Source: Dehalogenimonas lykanthroporepellens BL-DC-9 (GTDB lineage Bacteria > Chloroflexota > Dehalococcoidia > Dehalococcoidales > Dehalococcoidaceae). Taken from it: a stretch of DNA of 64,000 bases. The notes under the pieces are model-generated. The model was not told the origin of the DNA. It did no database searches and was given only the letters and a program-made list of their open reading frames with translations. Positions 8,701 through 18,642 of the stretch are shown here, in pieces; the stretch's first letter is position 1; every line of letters begins with the position of its first letter. Location: the NCBI GenBank assembly GCA_000143165.1, contig CP002084.1:1580001-1644000 (forward strand), given 5' to 3'. The position numbers were made by a program, and so were the translations under genes.

Positions 8701-9593
8701 TGGTTATCGCTATCCCTCATTGACTTTACGCAAACCAAGCCAAAAACATTTCGAACCCCGGCACCCATCAGGGCTTTTGCGTAGGCCCACATCGTGATGC
8801 CCGATTGGTACAGATCATCAATGATCACCACATCCCGTCCGTGAACACTCGCCGGATCGAGAGCGACAGAATTGGCTGTCTGGTAGATCGTCGTCCATAC
8901 GGTAACTTTTTGCTGGATGGTCAGCTGCTTCATCTGTGGTTTTTGAACCAAGAGGCGCGGCTCGATGAAGCCGACCCCTTTACGTTCTGCCACATGTTTT
9001 GCGAAAGCCCAGGCCAATTTACTCGATCCTTCCTGGGCAGGAATGGGAGAAACGACAGGACCCGCTGGAGTACCTATGCCCCGCAATGGCAAGAGGTCAA
9101 AGGCATCCAGCAACGACTGCGACATCACATTACAGTACTCCTGCTTCTTCTCCTGGGTCAGTTCGCCCAGGTGATACTTGAGTTGAAACTCTGCTTCTCC
9201 CAACACACTTCGCGGCCCAATAGTACCAGACCCATCGGTGGTAAAGTTAAAATCCCCTGCAATACAAAGATCGACTTCCGAACCAGAAAAATGATCTTGC
9301 AGCTGATTGCCCAACTTCAGCCAAACACATTGATTTCCAGCGAACTCCGCCCACTGCTTAATTTCATCAACATCAACCTGATCCACTCTGTTTGCGGGAA
9401 CCCAAATATTCTTAGTGTTGTTTTTTCCCTGCTTCCACCCAGTCGGGCTTGCCTGATCCAGTTCAGGAAAATGATATTTGACCACAGCAAGCACATCCTG
9501 AGAGACGAAGAAATTGAGGCTGCCATCGTCATTTTCGTTGACGCGCATCCAGAAAGCACTTCGGTTCCTATTGAAGACTGTCGACTCGGGCAT
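8697..9593 (-). CDS. shosT: Phosphoribosyltransferase-like protein, ShosT-type
   Basis: A 298-residue protein. The last about 100 residues carry a phosphoribosyltransferase fold with a PRPP-binding loop VVIIDDLYQSGITM (about 254-267) and ARKHV/LVCVKS-type strands. The N-terminal about 180 residues are not recognised. ShosT proteins pair a PRTase domain with a DprA-like ShosA; the directly overlapping downstream gene is DprA-like, so the pair fits ShosTA. The start ATG at 9593 has a GGGGAAG site. A 63-bp gap separates it from brxL, the largest gap in this operon after the leader gene. The PRPP site looks intact, so the toxin-like activity is probably retained. Confidence 0.72.
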   Translation of the reverse strand: MPESTVFNRNRSAFWMRVNENDDGSLNFFVSQDVLAVVKYHFPELDQASPTGWKQGKNNTKNIWVPANRVDQVDVDEIKQWAEFAGNQCVWLKLGNQLQDHFSGSEVDLCIAGDFNFTTDGSGTIGPRSVLGEAEFQLKYHLGELTQEKKQEYCNVMSQSLLDAFDLLPLRGIGTPAGPVVSPIPAQEGSSKLAWAFAKHVAERKGVGFIEPRLLVQKPQMKQLTIQQKVTVWTTIYQTANSVALDPASVHGRDVVIIDDLYQSGITMWAYAKALMGAGVRNVFGLVCVKSMRDSDNQ

Positions 9594-9656
9594 CAGCTTC
9601 CCCCATGCTTGTGGTGGTATCCGTAGTGGTCTGTTAACAATCCAAGCAATGCCATC

Positions 9657-11777
9657 TCACTCCGTGTTTTTCTTCTGGAAAATATCCACCTTTGTTTCAA
9701 GGCATGGCCTTAAATTAAGGTCGTTTGCCCCGATGCTGAACCAACTGGCAGGTTTTTGATAGAAATCGAGTCCTCGACCGATCTTGATGATCCAGCCGTT
9801 ATCGATACGAATCTCGCGGTCATGCATGTTCGGGTTCAGGTCGATATCGAGAACAACATCCATCTCCAACAGGCTCTGCTTTAATTCACCAAGCCGGTCG
9901 TTTATTTCCATCATGTTTGTGCTGTCGTCATAGCTTGTGATCAACTTGATCCGTTTTACCGAGGAATGTTTCAAGACGGCCTCACAGAAGCGAACAAAAT
10001 TCTGGATCTGGTGAGTCAGCCTTATATACGGGTCCTCGACAACGATCTCCCGGGCATTCTTGACGTATGGCGCGATTATGGATTCATAGCTGTGCCCTGT
10101 GTCGCCATACAGAATTGTGAAATGCCGCTCGCTTGGCCCTAGATCGACAGGAGATTGCTCTTGTTCCGGCGCGATGGTTGCTGGCAGGTCAACCGGATTC
10201 TCAGCCGGTGGTGGCGAGTCTGGAATTGACGCCGTAACACTCTCTTTTGAAATGACGGGTTCGACATCACTACCGGGTTCGTTTGCCAGTGTTCTGCGCA
10301 ATGGATGCTGAGTCGCCGGTGCGTTGCGGGATTCTGGGCAAAACACGACGACCTCGCGACCATCAGCTGTCCGGTAAGACATATTGATATTGGCGAATTC
10401 GTCATCGGGCTTCCGCTTATTCATCTGTTCCTTGACCCGGCGGCGGCATTCCACCGCATAAGCCACGTATTCCTCGAACTCGGCGTCGCTCGGCGGACCA
10501 TCAGGATGGAGAATTTTCAGCAAGGCACAAACAGTCTTCTTTATGCCCTTTTCGTCGCGCCCTTCGACCGATTTGCCGAGTTGAATCCGTTTGGTGACCT
10601 CCTCATAGCGATTGGTATGAGAAAACTGATAATGGAAAGCTTCGGCCAGGTAGTCCGTGATGAACCCATAGTTTGAAGTCAAATAATCGCTGCTGTTTTT
10701 CGGCATCTCCCAGCCGGGCAGATAACAGGCAAAGCGGTCCATCACAGCAAGATCGAACTCCTTGGGCAACGGCATGAACAAGTCGTGTTCGGTAGAGTTC
10801 ACTACTTGCTCGATGGAGTAGTCGATGTTGCCGACAAAGGCCATGCTGGCATCTGCGATGACCTCGACTCCCCGCGAAAACCGTCCATTTGCGAGGTAAT
10901 CCTTCATGATCTGGATGGTGTCCGGGTCTTTGATTTTAATGCCCCCAACCTCATCGAAAGCAACCGTGTCCCAGAATCCGACAAGCCCGATGCGGCTTCG
11001 AGCATTGTTGTAAAAGAGCGTCGCCTTGGTGGCCTGTCCGCCACTGATCAAGGTGGAGTATGGGGAAAACTCGCTGAAGAAATAGGACTTGCCTGTGCCT
11101 CGCGGTCCCAGTTCGACGAAATTGAAGTTTGGCTCAACCAGAGGGGCCAACCTGGCCACGAAGTGCAGCTTGAGCCGGTGAGAGAGCCTGCTGCCCTCCA
11201 GACCAACGGATCGCAGGACGATGTCCAACCACTCGTCGCGGCTGAACGGCTTCCGTCCCTCGGCATATCCTTCAAAATCGAACCGGCTCAGCTGAATGGG
11301 TCTTAAATCTTCAATGTAAAAAGCGTAGTCGTCATCTTCGATCTCGTTATAGCCGAGAGTCACCTCAGCCCAGATACCACCTTCAAGTAGACGATTGTTG
11401 TCGCGGTAAAACTTTTCCGAAATGGCAATCCGCTGGGAATTGAAGTTTTCCAGAGCGGCCCAGTGGCGCTTCTCCTTCTCTACATACCGCACATGGACTT
11501 TATCGAAAAATCGGTGTTTTCCTTTGGTCGCCACCTTTGACTGGGCAGCATTTGCCTCATCGGCACGGACGTAGTTATCTTGCAAGGTGGCAATGACAGC
11601 CTCCAGTCCTTCCTGTATTTCGGCTGCATCGTCACTGGCGCAATAACGCGCTAATAGAAACTCGAGCACAAACGTGGGGACGTTCGTGCCTTTCTTGATG
11701 CGATGCAGAAGGTCCTTGCGCACGACCTTTCCGCCAAACGCATCAAGTAACTTTATGTCCAACGCATCGTTTGTCAT
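9657..11777 (-). CDS. brxL: BrxL-like AAA+ protein with a MIT_C-type C-terminal domain
   Basis: A 706-residue protein in the brxL position of a type I-like BREX operon. A BrxL-like N-terminal region (LLDAFGGKVVRKDLLHRIKKG) leads into an AAA+ core with Walker A GPRGTGKSYFF (about 224-234) and a DEVGG segment. Classical BrxL ends in a Lon-protease-like domain. Here, after a proline-rich linker (about 510-560), the C-terminus reads YGDTGHSYESIIAPYVK and VVEDPYIRLTHQIQNFVRF. That is the pattern I associate with MIT C-terminal (phospholipase D-like) domains, and no Lon Ser-Lys dyad is seen. ATG 11777 is used; GTG 11783 overlapping the pglZ stop is an alternative. In BREX, BrxL is needed for defence but not for methylation. 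Confidence 0.8.
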   Translation of the reverse strand: MTNDALDIKLLDAFGGKVVRKDLLHRIKKGTNVPTFVLEFLLARYCASDDAAEIQEGLEAVIATLQDNYVRADEANAAQSKVATKGKHRFFDKVHVRYVEKEKRHWAALENFNSQRIAISEKFYRDNNRLLEGGIWAEVTLGYNEIEDDDYAFYIEDLRPIQLSRFDFEGYAEGRKPFSRDEWLDIVLRSVGLEGSRLSHRLKLHFVARLAPLVEPNFNFVELGPRGTGKSYFFSEFSPYSTLISGGQATKATLFYNNARSRIGLVGFWDTVAFDEVGGIKIKDPDTIQIMKDYLANGRFSRGVEVIADASMAFVGNIDYSIEQVVNSTEHDLFMPLPKEFDLAVMDRFACYLPGWEMPKNSSDYLTSNYGFITDYLAEAFHYQFSHTNRYEEVTKRIQLGKSVEGRDEKGIKKTVCALLKILHPDGPPSDAEFEEYVAYAVECRRRVKEQMNKRKPDDEFANINMSYRTADGREVVVFCPESRNAPATQHPLRRTLANEPGSDVEPVISKESVTASIPDSPPPAENPVDLPATIAPEQEQSPVDLGPSERHFTILYGDTGHSYESIIAPYVKNAREIVVEDPYIRLTHQIQNFVRFCEAVLKHSSVKRIKLITSYDDSTNMMEINDRLGELKQSLLEMDVVLDIDLNPNMHDREIRIDNGWIIKIGRGLDFYQKPASWFSIGANDLNLRPCLETKVDIFQKKNTE

Positions 11778-11779
11778 AA

Positions 11780-14302
11780 TCACACCGTATAATCCGTCTC
11801 AAGATCCAGCTTGCTGTAAGTCGTTAAAGTCACCGGGTCCAATGCCTTTACCGTGAAGCTGCCTTCAAATTCAAGGTCCATTCGCAAAGTAACAGCAATG
11901 TTTTGCCCGGGCTTGATTGACAAGGTGCGTGTCGCGGGATTGACCATGCCGCCCAGCTTGATCTCTCCCACAACATTGCCTTGCTTGTCGTGGGCCTCAA
12001 CAAGAATCTCGAATGTCGCACTCATCGAGAAGAGATCCGCAGAACTCGCCGAAATCTCGATTACGGGCAAACGCGTCGTGATCTTGGTTGCACCTCGTTT
12101 ATAGTTGAGGGTGATTTTCGCTTGCGGGACAAACTTGCCTTCAGGCTCTTGCATCCTTACTGCGATGACCGGCACAACGGCCTCTTGCAAGGAAGCGCCC
12201 CCATGGAAGTACCACTCGCCAGCACGATAGGGAACCATGGCGCGAGGTCCGCCAATCTGGTTGAAGTCCCCCCGGATACCCAGATGCTGGGCTGAAATGA
12301 CGAAATTTCCTGTATCGGAAACCCCGTCACCCAGAAGACATCTTTCGTGGACGTTGATCCATTTCCCCTGCGGTTTTGCGCACACGTCTCCGGCTTCCGT
12401 GGCCGTATTGAGATAAAACCCATGGTCGGTCACGACGAAGGCATCCTTGAATCCCAAGCCACGCAGCTTATGGATGGCCACCCGGATCGATTTCAACGAC
12501 TCATGGATAAGCCGCAACGCCATCTCGGGCGTCGATTCCATATGCTGATCGATGGTTGTGCTGCGCAGAACGAAAAGCTCGACGCCTCCATCGACCTTGC
12601 CTTTGCCACGAACAAACTCGGTCAACGACATCTCGGCAAAGCGATCTCCAAACCGTTTCTTGAGCACATCCATGCGCTGCGTCACCTGTGGTAACGACTG
12701 CTCCCCTAACGCCACAACGACCTGATCCTCTTTGCGAATCAACTTCAATTCACTGCCAGCGCCGGGCAAAAGGCTCGCCATGCCGACCGGGGTTATGCTG
12801 GGAAGCTGAGCAAACGCGGCGTGCATCTCCACCTGCCCGTCATCAACCAGCTGCTTCTCCAGTTCCACCCCGAGTTCATAACGCAAGGCATCGATGAGAA
12901 GTACGGCGACCCGGCGACCGCTCTCCTGCAGCTTGGGCGCGACCATTTTGTCGAACACATCACAATTGGCCAGGCGACCGGCAGGCGGCCAGCCAGACTG
13001 TTCGAGATGCCGGATAAACACGCCTTGTACCTTGTCGACCAGTTTGCGATAGGCCGTGCGGGCGTGAGGAATCACCACATCAACCCCGTCCTGTTTGATC
13101 AGCAGATCACGTTCGGCCTGTTCAAATTCCCGCTGCAAGCGATCAACTTCCCGCATGCTGGAGGTGTAGAAATCGATCAAGGCCTCTTGAGTTTTGGCAT
13201 GGTCAGGCAGCTGACGATCCGCATCCTCGCAGGCTTCCACCAAACTCACTGCTGCCTGGAGGAGCTGCCATTGGGCCTGGTTCTCCCCGCGTCCAATCCA
13301 GACCGAAGACTTGTGCCGCCCGAGCATCTGCCGCAGCTTGTCGATGTTATCGCGCTTCAGTGCATCCACTGCCTGGGCGAAAAATGACCGTTCTTCAAAC
13401 GGAAACGTGTCGCGAACCCCTAAATCCTCGAGGTCCTTGCACACATCGCGCAGGCCAAGGTCGGTTTCAATCGTCTCCGCCCGTTCGATATAAAGAGGCT
13501 GGTTGGCCGTCGAGTCCCTCAGCCGGTCGCATAGATCCTCGATCAAGGGTCGGGCTTCTGTCATGGCGCAGGGCACATCCGACAACGCACCGGGAAGCGT
13601 TCCCGGCAGATCGTAGACAAATTCACTGAACAGCAAAAAGCGCCACAGCTCATCAGCAATGGGGGACCAATTCTTACTTTTGGTCTTCAGCTTGAGGCCC
13701 AAGGTGTTGGTGAGCAGAGTCCTGATTTCCGGCACCCAGGCGTCGCTGGATTTCAAAGACTCCAACTGCTTTGCCGTCGGAGCCAGCATGGCGAAGAGGA
13801 TGTCTCGCGCCGATTCCACCTTCAGATGTGCCTGAAGCGTCGGCCATCCGGCACCGCCACCCACGGCATCGATCACGTCAAAAGTCGGGTTGGGGTTGTC
13901 GGCAAAGATCCGGCGGATTTCCGTTGCGTAGTCCGCCTTGGCTTTCAGGCAAAGGCTCTGATACTCATCGCCGTCCCCCTCGGGGAACTCGGTCCCAACA
14001 GCACCATAGATGGCAAAGGGGTCCTGCTGCCGATCCTCGTCGGTCAGAGGTTGGGCCGCCGGGACATAGACCAACAGATTCTCGAACATTGCCCCTGGCT
14101 TTCCAAGCTCCTGCAGCAACGCAAGTGCTTGTTCGCGGCTTTCAATGCTGCTCTCCGTGGCATCAACGACGGCACATTTGTCAGCGACCATTTCACAACA
14201 GAGGTCCCGGTAACGCCGCTCAGGGTCATAGACGACGAGAACGCTGGCCTTCTTCAGCTTCGGCCTCAGCACCTCTTCCTGGATAAACTGTTTAATCGTC
14301 AT
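11780..14302 (-). CDS. pglZ: BREX phosphatase-domain protein PglZ
   Basis: A protein of about 840 residues of the PglZ family, the alkaline-phosphatase-fold core component of BREX, required for both phage exclusion and methylation. The diagnostic PglZ-domain metal-site motifs are VAVLLIDALRYELGVEL (about 475-490) and FVVTDHGFYL (about 645-654). Upstream is a long helical region (about 150-460). The C-terminus contains beta-rich segments. The ATG at 14302 is chosen; GTG at 14311 is equally in frame and closer to an AAGGA. It lies 21 bp after pglX and nearly abuts brxL. Length is normal for the family. Confidence 0.9.
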   Translation of the reverse strand: MTIKQFIQEEVLRPKLKKASVLVVYDPERRYRDLCCEMVADKCAVVDATESSIESREQALALLQELGKPGAMFENLLVYVPAAQPLTDEDRQQDPFAIYGAVGTEFPEGDGDEYQSLCLKAKADYATEIRRIFADNPNPTFDVIDAVGGGAGWPTLQAHLKVESARDILFAMLAPTAKQLESLKSSDAWVPEIRTLLTNTLGLKLKTKSKNWSPIADELWRFLLFSEFVYDLPGTLPGALSDVPCAMTEARPLIEDLCDRLRDSTANQPLYIERAETIETDLGLRDVCKDLEDLGVRDTFPFEERSFFAQAVDALKRDNIDKLRQMLGRHKSSVWIGRGENQAQWQLLQAAVSLVEACEDADRQLPDHAKTQEALIDFYTSSMREVDRLQREFEQAERDLLIKQDGVDVVIPHARTAYRKLVDKVQGVFIRHLEQSGWPPAGRLANCDVFDKMVAPKLQESGRRVAVLLIDALRYELGVELEKQLVDDGQVEMHAAFAQLPSITPVGMASLLPGAGSELKLIRKEDQVVVALGEQSLPQVTQRMDVLKKRFGDRFAEMSLTEFVRGKGKVDGGVELFVLRSTTIDQHMESTPEMALRLIHESLKSIRVAIHKLRGLGFKDAFVVTDHGFYLNTATEAGDVCAKPQGKWINVHERCLLGDGVSDTGNFVISAQHLGIRGDFNQIGGPRAMVPYRAGEWYFHGGASLQEAVVPVIAVRMQEPEGKFVPQAKITLNYKRGATKITTRLPVIEISASSADLFSMSATFEILVEAHDKQGNVVGEIKLGGMVNPATRTLSIKPGQNIAVTLRMDLEFEGSFTVKALDPVTLTTYSKLDLETDYTV

Positions 14303-14323
14303 GGTTATCACGTATCCTTGATG

Positions 14324-17300
14324 TCATCGTGCCTTGACCTCATTGATGATTCCCTGCAGGTCTGCGCTGCTCAAGTCCCGGGGCTGCCACTCAGTCGTCC
14401 TCGTCACACGGCCGCCACGGCCAACCTTCTCAACCTCCACTTCATGCCAGAGTTGGTCGTCAAGATCATGAGCGATGGCGTAACTCCGATCCTTATGGCT
14501 GGCGCGGACGACGCGATCCGGCCAGATGGAAAGAGCCAGGTGCGCCCAGTCGTAATCACCGGCTTCGAGTTTTTCCCAGGTATCTTTGAGGCGGGCTTTC
14601 CATTGGCGATGCTGAAAGAGGTTCCACAAAGGCGCAGCGGTGATCTGCACGCCATCGTTGAGATTGGGCTTCCAGAACCTGGCGATCCGTAACAGTTCGT
14701 CACGGAAATCTTTCAGCTCCAGCTCAAGATCGCTTAAGCGTTCGAGTTCTTTTTCCTCGGCGGATGACCGGTTGGATTTACTGCGCAAATTGGTTGCATC
14801 GTCGGATACCTCTTTGAGTTTCGAGTCGACGAAATCGTTCACGCAGGTATACAGCGTCTGATCAGTCAGACGGTGATAGTAAAGCCACAGTGTGTAAGAA
14901 CCTGATGGGGTTGAAATTGGCCAGTAGATTGGGGCATAGCGGCGGCTTTTTGAATACACGCCCAAGTGATCGATAAAAAGGCCTGATGACTTCCGGATAT
15001 AGTCTTGAAGAGAGCGTGCTCCAACGATACTGGATATCTCGGCTTCAACACTCTCGTATTGATCCCCGAAGATCAGCTCAAATACAGATCTACTTCGATT
15101 GACAATGTCCCATGCATTGGCAGGGTCATCGACCAAAATCCCATTCCATGAAACCTGAACAGGGTATTTACCATCCGGAATAGTCGCTCCCCCGATTGCT
15201 CCATCCTTGGGCAGAGTATTGGCGTCCGGCCGGGCACGGAGCCATTCCTCGCTGACGACACAACCCGACTGAGCTGGAAGACCGTCCGGACCAACCAACA
15301 TTCCGGGAGGACAAACCGGCAAGGGATCAAAGGGGGCGGGCAATTTCGGGGCAAGAGAAGGATCAATGGCAATACGAACATCCCAGCGGCCGAACGTAAC
15401 ACCAACAACGTACATCAAAAGTCCAACGGCTTTTGCCTCGGGCGTTTCAGAAATGAGTTCAACATTCAGCTCCTGATCATCCTCATTTGACTCATCATGA
15501 GAGTCTTCGGATTCATCGTCTTCCGAACGTCCTCGGATTGAAACCGCTTCACGGATATCTCGTTCCAGTTCTACAAGCTGGTCCGGATTGAGGCCGAAAG
15601 CCTCTGCTATTCTATTTTCCAAACCCCGGCCAAAAAGCGAATACAGATCCCAGGCTGTTTCCCCGCCCTCTCCCGAATGAATCCAGGCCGGAAGTAAAAA
15701 CTCCTGATACGGCTCATAGCGCTGAACCACGGCACGGCGTTTGTTCACTTCAGCATCAACATGATCTTTGATAGTCGCCAACGTTTCTTGGGGGAATTCG
15801 CACACGGGCAGTCCTTGGACCATGCTGGCTTGGAATTTCGGCCGAGCAAACATTTCCCCACTAAATCTCGCAACGGCACTCCCCACATTGGAGGCGCAGA
15901 TACCAAGCACGGCATACTCCTCACCGTCGTCTGGGAATATCTGTGCCCTGCCTGCCGTGGGCATGACACCTGATGGAACCAAGTAAGGAACCAGTCGCGT
16001 TGAGCGAAGCATGTAGCTGAAGCCTGGTTTGAAATAATACTCTTCGTTTTGTGGACGAGATCTGACTTTGCCTTTTGAATCGGTAAAATTTTTCAGCTCT
16101 TTTCCGTCATTTTCCCAATTGACTACCAATGTGATTGGGCTGAACCAAGGAGCTGCCATGTCGGTTTTTGAAAATGGTACCCAATGACCAACATTTCTCA
16201 GTTGACTGAGGCACTGGTACCTTATGTCCAGACTTGGGTTATTCAACTGTGGCAGGCGTGGAACGATAGCTCCGCTTGGAACTTCCCAGAGAAGGCGAAG
16301 ATGACGAAGATCTTCTCCCGTTTGAAGGCCGACACGTATCGCCGCTTTATTTCCCTCAATGCAAGGATGGGTACCGACGGTTTCAATGGTGGATTTCGAA
16401 ACCCAGTAGGCGTATGGATTTCCTGTTAACGATTCAAAATGTCTTGGATTTATAACAAATGTTCTGTCAGACGTCTCACCGCAGGAGCACTCTTCCTTAA
16501 GCTCACGCAGGAGCTCACCTTTTTCGGCATCGACAAGCAACCGGAAAAATAATGATTCTGGTTCGCCGCGTCGATGTTTGGTAATGACATAGATCGCCGT
16601 CTCCACCATGGCCTCAAGTACGCCATCACCTAAATCTGCCAGCAGGCGAACATGACCGTCTTTACCAAGAACCTCAGTTCTCAAGTTGTCAAATGAACCC
16701 AAGAAGAATGGGGTTCGACTTGAGATTGCACCGACTCGCCCTTGACTCGTACTGAGTTGCAAGGTGCGTTCGATGAAATTGGCGAGGACATCACCCTTGG
16801 ACTTTGGGTAACGGTCGTCGATATATTCTTTCGATTCGCGACTTGATGCTCCAAAAGGCGGGTTCATCAGGATTGCATCGTACCGATTACGACACAGGTC
16901 GATGAAGGCGAATCCCCTGGCCGTGTCTTTCGCGAACAATCTGCGGCGCGTTGCGTGGCCGTTTTCCGCAAGTTCCGCATACTTTTTTAGAGCATCCAGG
17001 ATTCGATCTTCTGCCTGCTCCCAAAACCGTTTGTCGGTAATCCCCGTGACATCAAACCTCAACTCCTGTTGCTTCGGCTGCGAGGCTTCCATCCCGGGGA
17101 AAAGGAGCTGCTGCTCAGGCTTTGGACCTTTTTGCCACTGCTGCACGGCTTCTGCGACAGCACCTTTGATCTCTTCCTCGATTTTGAGTAGAGACCCTGC
17201 TTCACCCGCAAGCGCCATACGCTCAAAGACCATTGTTACAAGCTGACCCAATACCCGAGGTTGAAGCTGATCGGTAAACTCGTTCAGCATATCGGCCTCA

Positions 17301-18637
17301 CCGGGCATGGGCTCGGCGCAAACTATGTTGGAGCGTTGAATCTGGGGCCTTTCCAGAGCTTTGACGTTCCGCGTCTGCCAAGACCTCTGTGCCCGCAACC
17401 AGAGTGACAGCCCGGCGATCTGGACTGCGCGAGGATCGATATCGATGCCGTGAATGTTGCGCTCAATGATCAGGCGCGGCACATCACGCAGAAAGGCGTC
17501 CTTGTCACTGTAGGATACATGGAGTGGCTTGAGCCCCTCGGTCCGAATAAAACCGTCTGCACCAAGCTGCGCTTCAATATCCCAGGCATCGTCGTAAATA
17601 CGCTCAAAAAGATCGAAGGCATAAAGACCAAAATGCATCGAGCCACAGGCAGGATCGAGCATCTTGATGTCACGGGGATCTTTAAGTTTATGGTGAGGTA
17701 TGTAAACCGGTTGTTTGAGAAGTTCCTCTTGGGAAAGCCCCTCGACAGTTTTATCCTGCTTTGGTACCTGCTCACCTTCGGCCAAATAAATCTCTGTGGG
17801 ACGGCATACCAGGTAGTGGCAAAAGTCCTTAAGGGCGGTGTTCCCCTGGGTCATTTCGTACCATAAGCGGCCGAGAGTATTATCCGTCAGAAACTCAACC
17901 ACATAGCGTGGCGTAAAAAACTGATTGCGTACAGCCATCTCCCTTGAGTCTCTGGGAGACCTCGACGCTTTGCGCATGGCATCACGCTCAGCCTTCTGAT
18001 TGAAATACTGGTAAATCCAGCCAATGGTCTCGTCTTCGGCCCAGAGCGGATCGATATCCGGGTGGTTGATCTCCTGCAGCACATTGAGTAGTGCCGCCTC
18101 GCGGGGGAACAGACGTCCTTGGGGGCTGAACCGGTCAAAAAGAACCGGCAGATCGACGGCAAACTCGTCAAAAACACTGAAGATAAACTGACGGTAACAG
18201 GCTCCGGTTTCTCCCAGTGCGGTGCCTGCCAGGCGCTGATAGAGCTGGAACCCTTTGGACTGGTATCCCTTGGCGATGGCCTCGATTAGCAGCCCCCTCG
18301 CTTCGGCCATTCGCAGGGCACAGAGACGATTGAGAATGGTGAAGGCCTGTTCCCGGACGATGCGGTCAAGAATATCCTGACGGGCCTTTTTGGCCTTGGA
18401 TAGTGTTCCGGTATCGGCGGCAGCAAGATAGTGCTCCATGGTGTCGCGGAGCAGGTGGGCCGTCTCGCGACGTGCATCGTCCAGATGTTCAAGCCGGGCC
18501 AGGTCGGTCACGTCACCGCTATTGGGATCGAGCCCGTAGTCGTTCTGCAGTTGGCGGGTGAATTCCTCCGTCAACAACAGACGGGTTTTACCGACAAAGT
18601 CGGCAAGCCGTTTTCGGGTTGTTTGATCAAAGGCCAT
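14324..18637 (-). CDS. pglX: BREX adenine-specific DNA methyltransferase PglX
   Basis: A 1,437-residue N6-adenine DNA methyltransferase, the specificity and modification subunit of BREX. The SAM-binding motif I reads DPACGSMHFG (328-337), and motif IV is NPPFG at about residue 600, matching gamma-type N6-adenine enzymes. The long C-terminal half should hold the target-recognition region. An acidic stretch (DESEDSHDESNEDDQ) falls near residue 1075. In BREX, PglX methylates a non-palindromic site on the host chromosome, allowing self/non-self discrimination. The gene starts 5 bp after brxC. It is at the long end of the family's usual 1,200-1,300 residues. No frameshift is visible, although phase-variable pglX genes are known. 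Confidence 0.93.
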   Translation of the reverse strand: MAFDQTTRKRLADFVGKTRLLLTEEFTRQLQNDYGLDPNSGDVTDLARLEHLDDARRETAHLLRDTMEHYLAAADTGTLSKAKKARQDILDRIVREQAFTILNRLCALRMAEARGLLIEAIAKGYQSKGFQLYQRLAGTALGETGACYRQFIFSVFDEFAVDLPVLFDRFSPQGRLFPREAALLNVLQEINHPDIDPLWAEDETIGWIYQYFNQKAERDAMRKASRSPRDSREMAVRNQFFTPRYVVEFLTDNTLGRLWYEMTQGNTALKDFCHYLVCRPTEIYLAEGEQVPKQDKTVEGLSQEELLKQPVYIPHHKLKDPRDIKMLDPACGSMHFGLYAFDLFERIYDDAWDIEAQLGADGFIRTEGLKPLHVSYSDKDAFLRDVPRLIIERNIHGIDIDPRAVQIAGLSLWLRAQRSWQTRNVKALERPQIQRSNIVCAEPMPGEADMLNEFTDQLQPRVLGQLVTMVFERMALAGEAGSLLKIEEEIKGAVAEAVQQWQKGPKPEQQLLFPGMEASQPKQQELRFDVTGITDKRFWEQAEDRILDALKKYAELAENGHATRRRLFAKDTARGFAFIDLCRNRYDAILMNPPFGASSRESKEYIDDRYPKSKGDVLANFIERTLQLSTSQGRVGAISSRTPFFLGSFDNLRTEVLGKDGHVRLLADLGDGVLEAMVETAIYVITKHRRGEPESLFFRLLVDAEKGELLRELKEECSCGETSDRTFVINPRHFESLTGNPYAYWVSKSTIETVGTHPCIEGNKAAIRVGLQTGEDLRHLRLLWEVPSGAIVPRLPQLNNPSLDIRYQCLSQLRNVGHWVPFSKTDMAAPWFSPITLVVNWENDGKELKNFTDSKGKVRSRPQNEEYYFKPGFSYMLRSTRLVPYLVPSGVMPTAGRAQIFPDDGEEYAVLGICASNVGSAVARFSGEMFARPKFQASMVQGLPVCEFPQETLATIKDHVDAEVNKRRAVVQRYEPYQEFLLPAWIHSGEGGETAWDLYSLFGRGLENRIAEAFGLNPDQLVELERDIREAVSIRGRSEDDESEDSHDESNEDDQELNVELISETPEAKAVGLLMYVVGVTFGRWDVRIAIDPSLAPKLPAPFDPLPVCPPGMLVGPDGLPAQSGCVVSEEWLRARPDANTLPKDGAIGGATIPDGKYPVQVSWNGILVDDPANAWDIVNRSRSVFELIFGDQYESVEAEISSIVGARSLQDYIRKSSGLFIDHLGVYSKSRRYAPIYWPISTPSGSYTLWLYYHRLTDQTLYTCVNDFVDSKLKEVSDDATNLRSKSNRSSAEEKELERLSDLELELKDFRDELLRIARFWKPNLNDGVQITAAPLWNLFQHRQWKARLKDTWEKLEAGDYDWAHLALSIWPDRVVRASHKDRSYAIAHDLDDQLWHEVEVEKVGRGGRVTRTTEWQPRDLSSADLQGIINEVKAR

Positions 18638-18642
18638 GGCTG

